A stretch of DNA of 16,042 nucleotides. It comes from Halothece sp964463655. GTDB lineage: Bacteria > Cyanobacteriota > Cyanobacteriia > Cyanobacteriales > Rubidibacteraceae. The notes beneath the pieces are model-generated. The model worked only from the letters and a program-made list of their open reading frames with translations, was not told where the DNA came from and ran no database searches. Every line of letters begins with the position of its first letter. Position 1 is the first letter of the stretch. The position numbers and the translations under genes are program-made. The stretch covers positions 1 through 16,042 of the forward strand of contig CAYXDG010000073.1 of NCBI GenBank assembly GCA_964463655.1, read 5' to 3'. Below are positions 7,542 through 14,290 of this stretch, one piece after another.

Positions 7542-8114
7542 ATGACCATTTCTTTGAAAAAAGGTGAAGGAATTTCTTTAGAGAAAGCATCTCCAGCTTT
7601 AGAAGCAGTATTTGTCGGGTTGGGATGGGATGTCAATCAAAGCACAGGAAGCGATTTTGATTTAGATACATCCGTTTTTTTGTTAGGAGAGAATGACAAG
7701 TTAGTGTCTGACCGTCATTTTATCTATTTTAATAACCTGAAAAGTCCCGATCCAGACCATTCTGTTGAACACATGGGAGATGATTTAACAGGTGCGGGAG
7801 AAGGGGATGATGAGGTCATTATTGTTAACTTAAAAAAAGTCCCAGAGGAAGTCCAGAAACTGACTTTTGTGGTCACGATTTATGAAGCAGAAAAACGGGG
7901 TCAAACCTTTGGACAGGTCAATAATGGATTCGTTCGTTTGGTGAATGTGAAAACAAAAGAAGAAGTGGTTCGCTATGATTTAGATGAAGAGTATTCTAAC
8001 GAAAAAAGCATAATCATGGCAGAAATCTATCGAAAAAATGGACAATGGGGAATGAGCGCCATTGGTCAAGGATATGAAGGAGATTTAGGGAGTATCTTAA
8101 GTCGCTACCAATAA
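7542..8114 (+). CDS. TerD-family stress protein, first copy
   Basis: TerD-family proteins are small cytoplasmic calcium-binding proteins linked to tellurite resistance and general stress responses in many bacteria. This 190-residue copy is full length. It has the family core VGLGWDVN (25-32), the acidic calcium-binding stretch DFDLDTSVFLL (38-48), and the second acidic loop GDDLTGAGEGDDE (about 81-93). The C-terminal half is the usual FVRLVNVKTKEEVVRYDL strand pair, and it ends with GYEGDLGSIL. There is no signal peptide or membrane segment. GAGGAAG seven bases before the ATG is a good ribosome binding site. A second terD follows 111 bases downstream and is about 75% identical by hand count, so the pair arose by tandem duplication. 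The exact member (TerD, TerE or TerZ) cannot be chosen by eye. Confidence 0.93.
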   Translation: MTISLKKGEGISLEKASPALEAVFVGLGWDVNQSTGSDFDLDTSVFLLGENDKLVSDRHFIYFNNLKSPDPDHSVEHMGDDLTGAGEGDDEVIIVNLKKVPEEVQKLTFVVTIYEAEKRGQTFGQVNNGFVRLVNVKTKEEVVRYDLDEEYSNEKSIIMAEIYRKNGQWGMSAIGQGYEGDLGSILSRYQ

Positions 8115-8127
8115 GGGGATAATCCCT

Positions 8128-8183
8128 CTCAAAAGTGCGATTCAATCCTGACCTTTTGGGTCAGACGCGATCGCGCTTTTGAG
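8128..8183 (+). terminator. long hairpin between the two terD genes
   Basis: The outer arms CTCAAAAG (8128-8135) and CTTTTGAG (8176-8183) are perfect. The inner arms CTGACC (8148-8153) and GGTCAG (8159-8164) close a short T-rich loop. The right arm contains a HIP1 octamer (8167-8174). It begins 13 bases after the first terD stop. The sequence after it (TTATAATTTG) is U-rich but not a pure T-run, and it doubles as a -10 box. It is probably a terminator or attenuator that sets the ratio of the two proteins. Confidence 0.55.
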
Positions 8184-8184
8184 T

Positions 8185-8190
8185 TATAAT
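8185..8190 (+). promoter_or_regulatory. consensus -10 box for the second terD
   Basis: A perfect TATAAT sits two bases after the hairpin and 36 bases before the ATG at 8226. No TTGACA-like -35 lies 16-18 bases upstream; that interval is occupied by the hairpin's right arm and its HIP1 site. If it is used, the leader is about 28 bases and includes GAGG (8215-8218) as the ribosome binding site. Confidence 0.4.
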
Positions 8191-8225
8191 TTGAAAAAAT
8201 TCATGATGACAATCGAGGTTTAAGT

Positions 8226-8801
8226 ATGGGAATTTCGTTACAAAAAGGACAACGGGTTTCTTTAGAAAAAGTGTCTCCTGGTTTAGAAGCAGTATTTGTC
8301 GGGTTGGGATGGGATGTCAATCAAAGCGATACGGGAACTGATTTCGATTTAGATACTTCCGTCTTTCTGTTAGGAGAAAATGAGAAACTGGTTTCTGAAA
8401 ACCACTTGATTTTTTATAATAATCTGAAAAGTCCCGATCCTGATCATTCCGTTGAACACATGGGAGATAACTTAACAGGTGCGGGAGAAGGAGACGATGA
8501 AGTCGTGATTGTGAACTTAAAAAAAATTCCCGAAGCTGTCCAAAAAATCACCTTTGTTGCCAGTATTTATGATGCAGATCGACGGGGTCAAAATTTTGGA
8601 CAAGTTACTAATGCGTTTGTGCGATTAGTCGATGTGAAAACGAAAGAAGAAGTTCTCCGTTACGATTTAACAGAAGACTATTCTATTGAAACTGCTATGA
8701 TCATGGGGGAACTTTATAAGAAAGATGGACAATGGCGGATGAGTGCGATCGGTGATGGTTATGAAGGAGGATTACAAGCTATTTTACATTATTATAGTTA
8801 G
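8226..8801 (+). CDS. TerD-family stress protein, second copy
   Basis: This is a 191-residue paralogue of the preceding gene, full length. It has VGLGWDVN, then DFDLDTSVFLL and the acidic loop GDNLTGAGEGDDE, where one Asp of the first copy is replaced by Asn. It has a one-residue insertion (Asp) in NQSDTGTDFD. Differences from the first copy are spread through the protein, but the calcium-binding stretches are nearly unchanged, so both copies are under constraint. GAGG seven bases before the ATG serves as the ribosome binding site. It is followed by a CCCCCA/TGGGGG hairpin and then by the membrane coiled-coil gene. The two copies may form mixed oligomers or respond to different signals (inference). 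Confidence 0.93.
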   Translation: MGISLQKGQRVSLEKVSPGLEAVFVGLGWDVNQSDTGTDFDLDTSVFLLGENEKLVSENHLIFYNNLKSPDPDHSVEHMGDNLTGAGEGDDEVVIVNLKKIPEAVQKITFVASIYDADRRGQNFGQVTNAFVRLVDVKTKEEVLRYDLTEDYSIETAMIMGELYKKDGQWRMSAIGDGYEGGLQAILHYYS

Positions 8802-8822
8802 TTAAGAATTACTTTCCCTACT

Positions 8823-8838
8823 CCCCCAGTGATGGGGG
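8823..8838 (+). terminator. hairpin after the second terD
   Basis: CCCCCA (8823-8828) pairs with TGGGGG (8833-8838) around GTGA, 21 bases after the stop. There is no T-run after it, so termination would be partial. It also occurs upstream of a TATAAT at 8866-8871 that may start the next gene. Confidence 0.4.
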
Positions 8839-8865
8839 AACTGAAATCAGCAAAACTGTATTGTT

Positions 8866-8871
8866 TATAAT
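8866..8871 (+). promoter_or_regulatory. -10 box upstream of the coiled-coil gene
   Basis: A perfect TATAAT lies 23 bases before the ATG at 8895. No -35 element is visible at the right distance. If it is used, the leader is short and has no strong Shine-Dalgarno sequence. Confidence 0.35.
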
Positions 8872-8894
8872 AAATAGCGTAATCAAAGTCGCTT

Positions 8895-10063
8895 ATGAAC
8901 AGGTCAAGGGAAGAGAAAAATCAGGTTAAAGAAATCATTGAGAATGGGTTACTAATTGCAGTGTTGGTGGGAACAATTCTTGCGATTCAAACTCAACAAA
9001 TCGCTTTCGGGTTAATTCCCAGCGCGATCGCGCTAACGGTGAATCAATGGTCTTGGAAACAGCAACGTCATCATCAAGAAAGTTTAATTCAAAATCGCCC
9101 AGGTGAATCAGTTTCAGAGTTAAAGCAGCAACTAGAAGTCTTACAGCAAATTGTAACAGAGTTCACTCAGCGCGAAACATCCTCAGAAATTGAAAGACAG
9201 GATGAGTTAGAGAGACAACTGGAAACTTTTACTGAGACAATACAGAGATTAGAAACTCAGTTACAAGAGGAAATATCTACATTGCGATCGAATCAAGATA
9301 TCATCCAACAGTTACAGGAAGAAATATCTACATTGCGATCGAATCAAGAAACAATCCAAGAGTTACAAGAAGAAATATCTACATTGCGATCGAATCAAGA
9401 TATCATCCAACAGTTNNNNNNNNNNNNNNNNNNNNNNNNNNNNNNNNNNNNNNNNNNNNNNNNNNNNNNNNNNNNNNNNNNNNNNNNNNNNNNNNNNNNN
9501 NNNNNNNNNNNNNNNAGTTACAAGAAGAAATATCTACATTGCGATCGAATCAAGATATCATCCAACAGTTACAGGAAGAAATATCTACATTGCGATCGAG
9601 TTTGGAAGCTACCCAAAAGTTACAATCTTCCATCGAACAAATCAATCAACGTCAAAGAGAAGACAATCTTTATTATCAAAAAACAATCCAACAGTTACAA
9701 GAGGAAATATCTAGAGTGCGATCGAGTTTGGAAGCTACCCAAGAGTTACAATCTTCCATCGAACAAATTAATCAACGTCAAAGAGAAGACAATCTTTATT
9801 ATCAGAAGTCTTTCCAACAGTTACAGCAAGAGATAACTAAGGTACGATCAGATCATGAAAGTATCCAAAAGTTACAATCCTCTCTTCAACAGCTACGAGA
9901 AGAAATCGCGACAGCGCGATCGCGCAATGACATCATCCAAAAGTTACAATCTTCTCTTGAACAAATCAATCAGCGTCAGACAGAAGATAGTTTTTATTAT
10001 CAGAAGTCTCTCCAAAAGTTACAACAAGAGATTACTCAACTGCGATCGCGCAATGAAACTTGA
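8895..10063 (+). CDS. membrane-anchored coiled-coil repeat protein (contains assembly gap)
   Basis: I do not recognise a named family. The N-terminus has a short charged head (MNRSREEKNQVKEIIENG) and then two hydrophobic segments (about 18-33 and 37-50) that look like a transmembrane hairpin. A long Gln/Glu/Leu-rich coiled coil follows, beginning near residue 75 and built from repeats. A 17-residue unit (LQEEISTLRSNQDIIQQ type) is repeated in tandem, then alternates with a 25-residue unit (LQSSIEQINQRQ then REDNLYYQK). The run of Ns at 9416-9515 falls inside the repeats. Frames on its two sides differ, as expected for a placeholder of arbitrary length, so I join them as one gene. It ends at TGA 10061-10063. 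The same frame continues into WD40 sequence, so the natural protein may be longer or truncated. It lies 93 bases after the second terD on the same strand. Confidence 0.75.
9261..10060 (+). repeat. in-frame 51-bp and 126-bp coiled-coil repeats
   Basis: Three 51-bp units lie before the gap (9261-9311, 9312-9362, 9363-9413) and two after it (9518-9568, 9569-9619). From 9620, a 75-bp unit alternates with a 51-bp unit to give a 126-bp composite: 9620-9694, 9695-9745, 9746-9820, 9821-9871. Then come a shortened 21-bp piece plus a 51-bp unit (9872-9943), a 75-bp unit (9944-10018) and a last partial 51-bp unit (10019-10060). The Leu-Arg-Ser of most units is encoded as NTG-CGA-TCG, which carries the HIP1 core CGATCG. 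Confidence 0.9.
9416..9515. other. 100-N assembly gap inside the repeats
   Basis: Exactly 100 Ns interrupt nearly identical 51-bp repeats, so this is a scaffold placeholder and not a measured length. Keeping the coiled-coil frame open would need a true length of 2 modulo 3 (100 is 1 modulo 3). The number of repeats is therefore unknown. Confidence 0.97.
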
Positions 10064-10078
10064 GAAGTTAACTCTCAA
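10060..10078. repeat. palindrome at the coiled-coil/WD40 junction
   Basis: TTGAGA (10060-10065) faces TCTCAA (10073-10078) across a centre containing GTTAAC. The TGA stop lies inside the left arm. It could be a small terminator-like hairpin or a scar of the rearrangement that joined the two parts. Confidence 0.45.
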
Positions 10079-10369
10079 TTTATCTTATGGGATGTGAAAC
10101 AACAGCAAGAAATCAGACGATTTCAAGGACATGAAAACCAAAATAGAGTTTATAGCGTTGCTTTTCATCCCAATGGAGACGCGATCGCCTCGGGAAGTGA
10201 AGACAAAACCATTAAACTTTGGAATGTTCACACAGGAGAAGAAAGATTAACTTTAAACCAACACCAAGAAGCCGTTTTAAAAGTTAGCTTCACTCCTGAT
10301 TGTAACAGTTTAATCAGTGGAAGTCAAGACAACACAATATTAATTTGGGAGAAAAACTTGTCTAACTAA
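10064..10369 (+). pseudogene. WD40-repeat fragment after an in-frame TGA
   Basis: Directly after the TGA that ends the coiled-coil frame, the same reading frame goes on with SQFILWDVKQQQEIRRFQGH, the tail of a WD40 blade. Two further blades follow: VYSVAFHPNGDAIASGSEDK then TIKLWNV, and VLKVSFTPDCNSLISGSQDN then TILIWEK. The stop is at 10367-10369. A beta-propeller needs more blades (usually seven), so these two and a fraction cannot fold alone as a normal WD40 protein. A GTG at 10094 could start a 91-codon frame, but there is no good ribosome binding site. The likeliest reading is the 3' end of a former WD40 gene, either once fused to the coiled coil and now cut off by a nonsense codon or joined by a deletion. 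Confidence 0.7.
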
Positions 10370-10398
10370 ATGGACATTATAGAGTTTGCCTTGTCCAT
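10370..10398. repeat. inverted repeat ATGGACA/TGTCCAT
   Basis: A perfect 7-bp inverted repeat (10370-10376 with 10392-10398) with a 15-base spacer begins immediately after the WD40 fragment's stop and lies upstream of sixA. It could be an operator or the end of the upstream transcript. There is no T-run. Confidence 0.4.
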
Positions 10399-10460
10399 AT
10401 TTAGACCGATCTTCTTGATAGCCATCTAAGCGCAGAAATAGCAAGGAAACGATAAAAAGG

Positions 10461-10955
10461 ATGAGTAAACAAGTTTATTTAATTCGTCATGGAATCGCAC
10501 TCGATCTCGCTTTATCTGAAATTGATGAAACACGACCCTTAACAACAGAAGGGGAAAAGAAAACCCAGAAAATCGCGCAAGAAATTCAAGCAATTGGTGT
10601 TACCTTTGATCTGATTTTAACCAGTCCTTTGCTGAGAGCAACCCAAACAGCTGAGATATTACGAGATATGGGATTAACGCAAACCATAGAAACTTTTCCC
10701 CCGCTTGCACCTGATGGGAAGATAGAAAACTGGTTAAATTGGTGGGAAACTTGGCAAAAAAATAATATTGCTTTAGTGGGTCATCAACCGAATTTAGGCA
10801 ATTGGGCAGAGTTATTAATTTGGGGGAAAGCAGAGGGTAAAATGGTGGTGAAAAAAGCAGGCATTATTGGCTTAAATTGTCCTGAAACGCGATCGCCCTT
10901 GGGAGAAAGTGAGTTATTTTTGTTAACTTCTCCCAAATGGTTGTTGAGAGATTAA
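10461..10955 (+). CDS. sixA: phosphohistidine phosphatase SixA
   Basis: This is a histidine-phosphatase (phosphoglycerate-mutase-like) superfamily protein of 164 residues, the size of SixA, which removes phosphate from phosphohistidine on signalling proteins. The catalytic RHG is at 9-11 (H10 is the nucleophile). The conserved SPLLRATQTAE follows at 55-65 with the phosphate-binding R59, and the second catalytic histidine is H108 in LVGHQPN. There is no signal peptide, so it is cytoplasmic. Its target is unknown. An AAGGA lies 13 bases before the ATG and an AAGG directly abuts it. Its stop is one base from the stop of the convergent membrane protein gene, leaving no room for a separate terminator. 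Confidence 0.93.
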   Translation: MSKQVYLIRHGIALDLALSEIDETRPLTTEGEKKTQKIAQEIQAIGVTFDLILTSPLLRATQTAEILRDMGLTQTIETFPPLAPDGKIENWLNWWETWQKNNIALVGHQPNLGNWAELLIWGKAEGKMVVKKAGIIGLNCPETRSPLGESELFLLTSPKWLLRD

Positions 10956-10956
10956 T

Positions 10957-12144
10957 TTAGGTGAATGGCAGTAATGAGGGCAATTCTAGATTTGAGATTA
11001 AAAACAGAAAATATTCAGGGTATTGCCTCATGATCCATGCTGAGACAAAGAGGAGGGTAGAGAAGCCAAAAGTTGCCCAGATGATTGTTTGTTTTGACCA
11101 AGGAAGCTCAAAATATTTTTCAATCACATAAAGAAAGAAAAAAGTTCCGCCTATTCCCTGTAATTGTGGAATCATTTTCATCGTTCCTAAAAACAGCGCG
11201 ATCGCCCCTGACAAAATAGTGATTGGTTGTAAGAGTCTGTATTCTAGCTTCTCCTGACAATACCATTTAGATGACCAAATTAAGAGTCCAAGAAAATAGA
11301 CAAATGTTCCGACAAAGAAAACCCCGGGAGAAAAGATAGCAAAATAAGGCAATTGCAGAGAACTTAAGCGCCAAGTGAGATAAACTGTTAGCAAGATTAG
11401 AGAAGAAATAACGGCTCTTTTTAACAGCGATCGCTTTGTAAAACCCAACAAATATATTCCAGGTAAGCCAACAATTAGAAAGCCTAAATAAGCCTCTAAA
11501 GCAATGACTGCAATGAATCCGATCGCGGTACTTTCATATAAAATCGCGATCGCACCCCAAGAAAGTGTCATGAATAAACATCCCAAATAATAGCCATCTG
11601 TTTTTAAGGCTTGGTATAATTTTTTAAGGGAGCGAGAGTGCAAATAATCGGATAAACTCCAGAGTCCAATTAAAGCCAAACAGCTAGGAAAAGCAAGATA
11701 TTCTCCTAAAGGAGGCTTTAACCAATATCCTCCAACTAAAAGCGTTAAGGTAGTTAAATAAGCGATGATTTCGTAGGCGATCGCAGGAATCGACTTTAAG
11801 AGTGACCATAAATAAAGATTAATTAAACCACCCAAAGAAATAACTAACAGAATACTAGAAAAAATCCAAATAATATTAGAAAGTGTGAAAATACCTTGGA
11901 TACGTTTTAAGAATTTTTGTGTGCTGCGATCGGGCTGTTGTTGATAATACTTCCGTTGTTGTTTAGCTTCTGTTGGCGTTAAAATCTCTCGGTTTTCTAA
12001 ATCTTGAATAATTTCTAAGCGGTCACTTGTGGGAATCGTAAAAATTTTGGATTCGTCAGCGATCGCACTTTGAGTTGAAAATAATTGCCAGCAACAAAAG
12101 AGTGCGATGAAGAAATTAAGCCAAGGAAAAAATTTACTTCTCAT
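10957..12144 (-). CDS. polytopic membrane protein of unknown function
   Basis: This 395-residue protein is not recognised with confidence. It starts with a hydrophobic signal-like segment (LNFFIALFCCWQLF, ending near STQSAIA). A soluble stretch of about 60 residues follows, with IIQDLENREILTPTEAKQQR, which resembles the short 'level of decision' helices seen in some membrane proteins with an N-terminal cytoplasmic or lumenal head. From about residue 90 to the end there are roughly ten hydrophobic segments with short charged loops, for example IWIFSSILLVISLGGLINLY and FAIFSPGVFFVGTFVYFLGL. No transporter or enzyme motif stands out. It resembles the uncharacterised DUF2157-type layout (a head plus many helices), but that is a guess. 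The start ATG follows an A/T-rich -10-like region. Its 3' end abuts sixA. Confidence 0.75.
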   Translation of the reverse strand: MRSKFFPWLNFFIALFCCWQLFSTQSAIADESKIFTIPTSDRLEIIQDLENREILTPTEAKQQRKYYQQQPDRSTQKFLKRIQGIFTLSNIIWIFSSILLVISLGGLINLYLWSLLKSIPAIAYEIIAYLTTLTLLVGGYWLKPPLGEYLAFPSCLALIGLWSLSDYLHSRSLKKLYQALKTDGYYLGCLFMTLSWGAIAILYESTAIGFIAVIALEAYLGFLIVGLPGIYLLGFTKRSLLKRAVISSLILLTVYLTWRLSSLQLPYFAIFSPGVFFVGTFVYFLGLLIWSSKWYCQEKLEYRLLQPITILSGAIALFLGTMKMIPQLQGIGGTFFFLYVIEKYFELPWSKQTIIWATFGFSTLLFVSAWIMRQYPEYFLFLISNLELPSLLPFT

Positions 12145-12172
12145 GATTAGGTTTCTTCAAAACAAAGATCAT

Positions 12173-12178
12173 ATAATA
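12173..12178 (-). promoter_or_regulatory. -10-like box for the minus-strand membrane protein
   Basis: TATTAT on the minus strand lies within the odd palindrome CATATAATATG (12170-12180). It is 28 bases upstream of the ATG at 12144. No -35 match is visible. Confidence 0.3.
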
Positions 12179-12195
12179 TGAAATACCAAAAAGTC

Positions 12196-12204
12196 TGCTA
12201 TACT
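12196..12204 (+). promoter_or_regulatory. extended -10 promoter TGCTATACT
   Basis: The TGnTATAcT pattern is a good extended -10 and can work without a -35. It points rightward into the gene-free region, and a start near 12211 would give an RNA of about 200 bases up to the T-run hairpin. Confidence 0.4.
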
Positions 12205-12262
12205 TGTTAGCCACCAAATCCCCTAATCTTGGGGGGCTTTAGCTAGTGTATTTGTAGCAACT

Positions 12263-12322
12263 ATGAGAGTATTTCGTACTATATTGTGCGAGAGAAGGAT
12301 TACCCTTGTCAGAAGGAGGTAA
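12263..12322 (+). CDS. candidate 19-residue arginine-rich leader peptide
   Basis: ATG at 12263 opens a 19-codon frame rich in Arg (MRVFRTILCERR, then ITLVRRR), ending TAA at 12320-12322. No good ribosome binding site precedes it. A perfect AAGGAGG overlaps its last codons and would suit a downstream start that is not obvious; the next ATG is about 40 bases on. It could be a regulatory leader peptide or a remnant. The frame is short enough to be chance. Confidence 0.2.
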   Translation: MRVFRTILCERRITLVRRR

Positions 12323-12391
12323 CCGATTTTTAAACTGTCTAGGGGACGATTCTGATTCTATGACTGATGATCGCGCCCTTGTGATAGAAAT

Positions 12392-12413
12392 CTCTTAAAA
12401 ATAGAGCTTTTTT
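12392..12413. terminator. A/T hairpin with T-run, possibly bidirectional
   Basis: TTAAAAA and TTTTTTA face each other around TAGAGC, with CTCT/AGAG as an alternative stem. On the plus strand it ends in six Ts, and on the minus strand in five. It is placed to end both a rightward small transcript and the leftward modBC transcript, whose stop is at 12449. Confidence 0.55.
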
Positions 12414-12448
12414 AGGTTTAGTTTATGTCTGATAAAATAAATTCATTG

Positions 12449-14290
12449 CTAAGGCAAGCCCGAAGATTTTTTTAATAACATAATTCGCAAAGAAGAAAGT
12501 TGAACATTCCAAGGAAACGGACGTGCTTTTAATTCGTTCCATTTTTCCTTAAAAACTTCTGCTTGAATCTGATAATCTTCAGGATGGTTTGTAGGTTCAT
12601 TGATTTTTAAATATAAGGTAATGCGGTGTTGGGTTTCGCTGACCGTTGCTAACCAACAAGGAAATGTATTACTATCTTTTGTGTCTGGAAAAGTGATTTG
12701 ATGAGCGCGAATTCCCACATATTCTAAATTGTCTGGGATGGGTTCAATCACTTCTAAAACACAATTCCAATCGATCGCGCTGATTTGATTTGAAGACGTT
12801 GCAACCCCACGGGAAAAGTTTTTACAACCTGTTAATTGTGCGGTGCGCCAGTTGGGAGGACGTTCAAAAATCTCTTCTTTTGTCCCATTGGCGATGACGT
12901 TTCCCGCATCAATAATTAATAAGTTTGGACATACGCGATAGGCTTCTTCTAAGTTATGGGTAATAAATAAAGTGACACCTTGATAGTAGCTTAAATTGTT
13001 ACGGAGGAGTTTTTCTTGTTGATCGCGCAGATAGGTATCTAATGCAGAAAACGGTTCATCTAAGAGTAACATTTCTGGCTGATTAATCTTCGCCCTTGCT
13101 AAAGCCACACGCTGCTGTTGTCCTCCTGAAAGTTCCCCTGGGTAGCGATCGCCCATTCCCTCTAAATTAACGGCAATTAATTCTTTTTCAATCTCTTGTT
13201 TAATCACACGATACGGCTTTTCTCTTGACATTCCAAAGGCGATGTTTTCGGTGACCGTGAGATGAGGAAATAAGGCATAATTTTGAAACAAAAACCCACA
13301 AGCGCGATCGCGAGGAGGAAGATTAATTCCTCTTTCAGAATCATACAAAACTTTTCCATTTAAGATAATTTTACCGCGATCGGGGCTTTCTAAGCCTGCA
13401 ATACAGCGCACGATCGTACTTTTTCCCGCACCTGAAGCGCCTAAGATTCCTAATGGGGTTTGATCGGTGGTAAATGCAACATCTAAGTTTAAATCAGAAA
13501 GTTGTTTTTGAATCTCGACAATTAATTCTATTTTTGTAGGGGGGATAGGATAATTTCTTGTTGGTTTACGTCTGGAACTAGCTGTATTTGATAGTCTGGA
13601 AAACAGAGAGGTTAAAATATTGCGATACCCATGACTTTTATTTCCTTCTGTCCAATAATTCACCGCAGTAATGACTCCCAAAGAGATTCCCAACATGATT
13701 ATAACGAGGAGGAAAGCGCGATCCATTGACCCCCCTTCTGCTGCCAAAAAAATCGCGATCGGGATAGTTTCGGTTTTCCCTGGAATCGCACCTGCTAACA
13801 TTAAAGTTGCGCCAAATTCTCCTAAAGCACGGGCAAAGGTGAGTAAAGTTCCTGCAATTAAGCCAGGTTTAGCTAAGGGTAAAATAATCCGCCAAAATAT
13901 GATCCATTCTGATGCGCCGAGGGTTCTCGCACAGGCGATTAAATTGGCATCAATTTGTTTAAATGCGCCAAAAGCGGTTTTATACATTAGCGGAAATGCA
14001 ACAACCGTCGAAGCGATCACTGTTGCATACCAAGAGAAAATAATTCTCATGTCAAACGCATCTAAAATCTGACCAATAACCCCATTTTTCCCTAAGAGTA
14101 ACAGTAATAAAAAGCCAACCACTGTGGGGGGAAGGACTAACGGCGCGGTTAAAAAGCCTTCTAAAAGTCCTTTAAGTTTTCCTTGCCATCCTAACATCAA
14201 TCGTGCGATAATAATCCCTAGAAAAAAGGTGATTATCGTTGCAGTAATGGCAGTTTTAAGGGAAATCCAAATGGGAGAAAAATCAGTCAT
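12449..14290 (-). CDS. modBC: molybdate ABC transporter, fused ModB permease and ModC ATPase
   Basis: This single 613-residue protein joins the membrane and ATPase parts of the molybdate importer, a fusion known in cyanobacteria. Residues 1-225 are ModB: about five membrane helices and the ATPase-coupling EAA loop ARTLGASEWIIFWRIILPLA (121-140). A linker of roughly 30 basic and polar residues follows. ModC starts near 255: Walker A GASGAGKST (284-292), Q-loop FLFQNYALFPH, signature LSGGQQQR (387-394), Walker B LLLDEP (408-413) and switch histidine in FITHNLEE. The last 100 residues resemble the TOBE/MOP-like regulatory domain of ModC, including VGIRAHQITFP. It is the last gene of the modA operon, and its ATG overlaps the TGA of the methyltransferase gene (ATGA), which suggests coupled translation. 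Confidence 0.95.
   Translation of the reverse strand: MTDFSPIWISLKTAITATIITFFLGIIIARLMLGWQGKLKGLLEGFLTAPLVLPPTVVGFLLLLLLGKNGVIGQILDAFDMRIIFSWYATVIASTVVAFPLMYKTAFGAFKQIDANLIACARTLGASEWIIFWRIILPLAKPGLIAGTLLTFARALGEFGATLMLAGAIPGKTETIPIAIFLAAEGGSMDRAFLLVIIMLGISLGVITAVNYWTEGNKSHGYRNILTSLFSRLSNTASSRRKPTRNYPIPPTKIELIVEIQKQLSDLNLDVAFTTDQTPLGILGASGAGKSTIVRCIAGLESPDRGKIILNGKVLYDSERGINLPPRDRACGFLFQNYALFPHLTVTENIAFGMSREKPYRVIKQEIEKELIAVNLEGMGDRYPGELSGGQQQRVALARAKINQPEMLLLDEPFSALDTYLRDQQEKLLRNNLSYYQGVTLFITHNLEEAYRVCPNLLIIDAGNVIANGTKEEIFERPPNWRTAQLTGCKNFSRGVATSSNQISAIDWNCVLEVIEPIPDNLEYVGIRAHQITFPDTKDSNTFPCWLATVSETQHRITLYLKINEPTNHPEDYQIQAEVFKEKWNELKARPFPWNVQLSSLRIMLLKKSSGLP

Larger units (their letters stand above)
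12145..12448. other. 304-base intergenic region with a possible small transcript
   Basis: There is no full gene here. On the plus strand I see an extended -10 TGCTATACT (12196-12204), a hairpin CCCC/GGGG (12220-12234), and a 19-codon frame starting MRVFRTILCERR (12263-12322). Its stop overlaps a perfect AAGGAGG (12313-12319). A 12-codon frame (12360-12398) and a hairpin with a T-run (12392-12413) follow. On the minus strand, CATATAATATG (12170-12180) contains a -10-like TATTAT 29 bases before the start of the membrane protein gene. The whole stretch from 12196 to 12413 could be one short RNA. Confidence 0.4.

Noticed and set aside
9261..9619. Regular 51-bp repeats that could be taken for a CRISPR array
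   Set aside because: The repeats are contiguous with no variable spacers, stay in frame, and encode a coiled coil.
10061..10063. TGA as a selenocysteine codon
   Set aside because: There is no selenoprotein context or recognisable SECIS hairpin; the codon falls between a coiled coil and a broken WD40 domain, not at a redox site.
13671..14072. Plus-strand open frame of 133 codons inside modB
   Set aside because: It is antisense to a well-conserved permease, its product has no recognisable features, and its composition mirrors the opposite strand.
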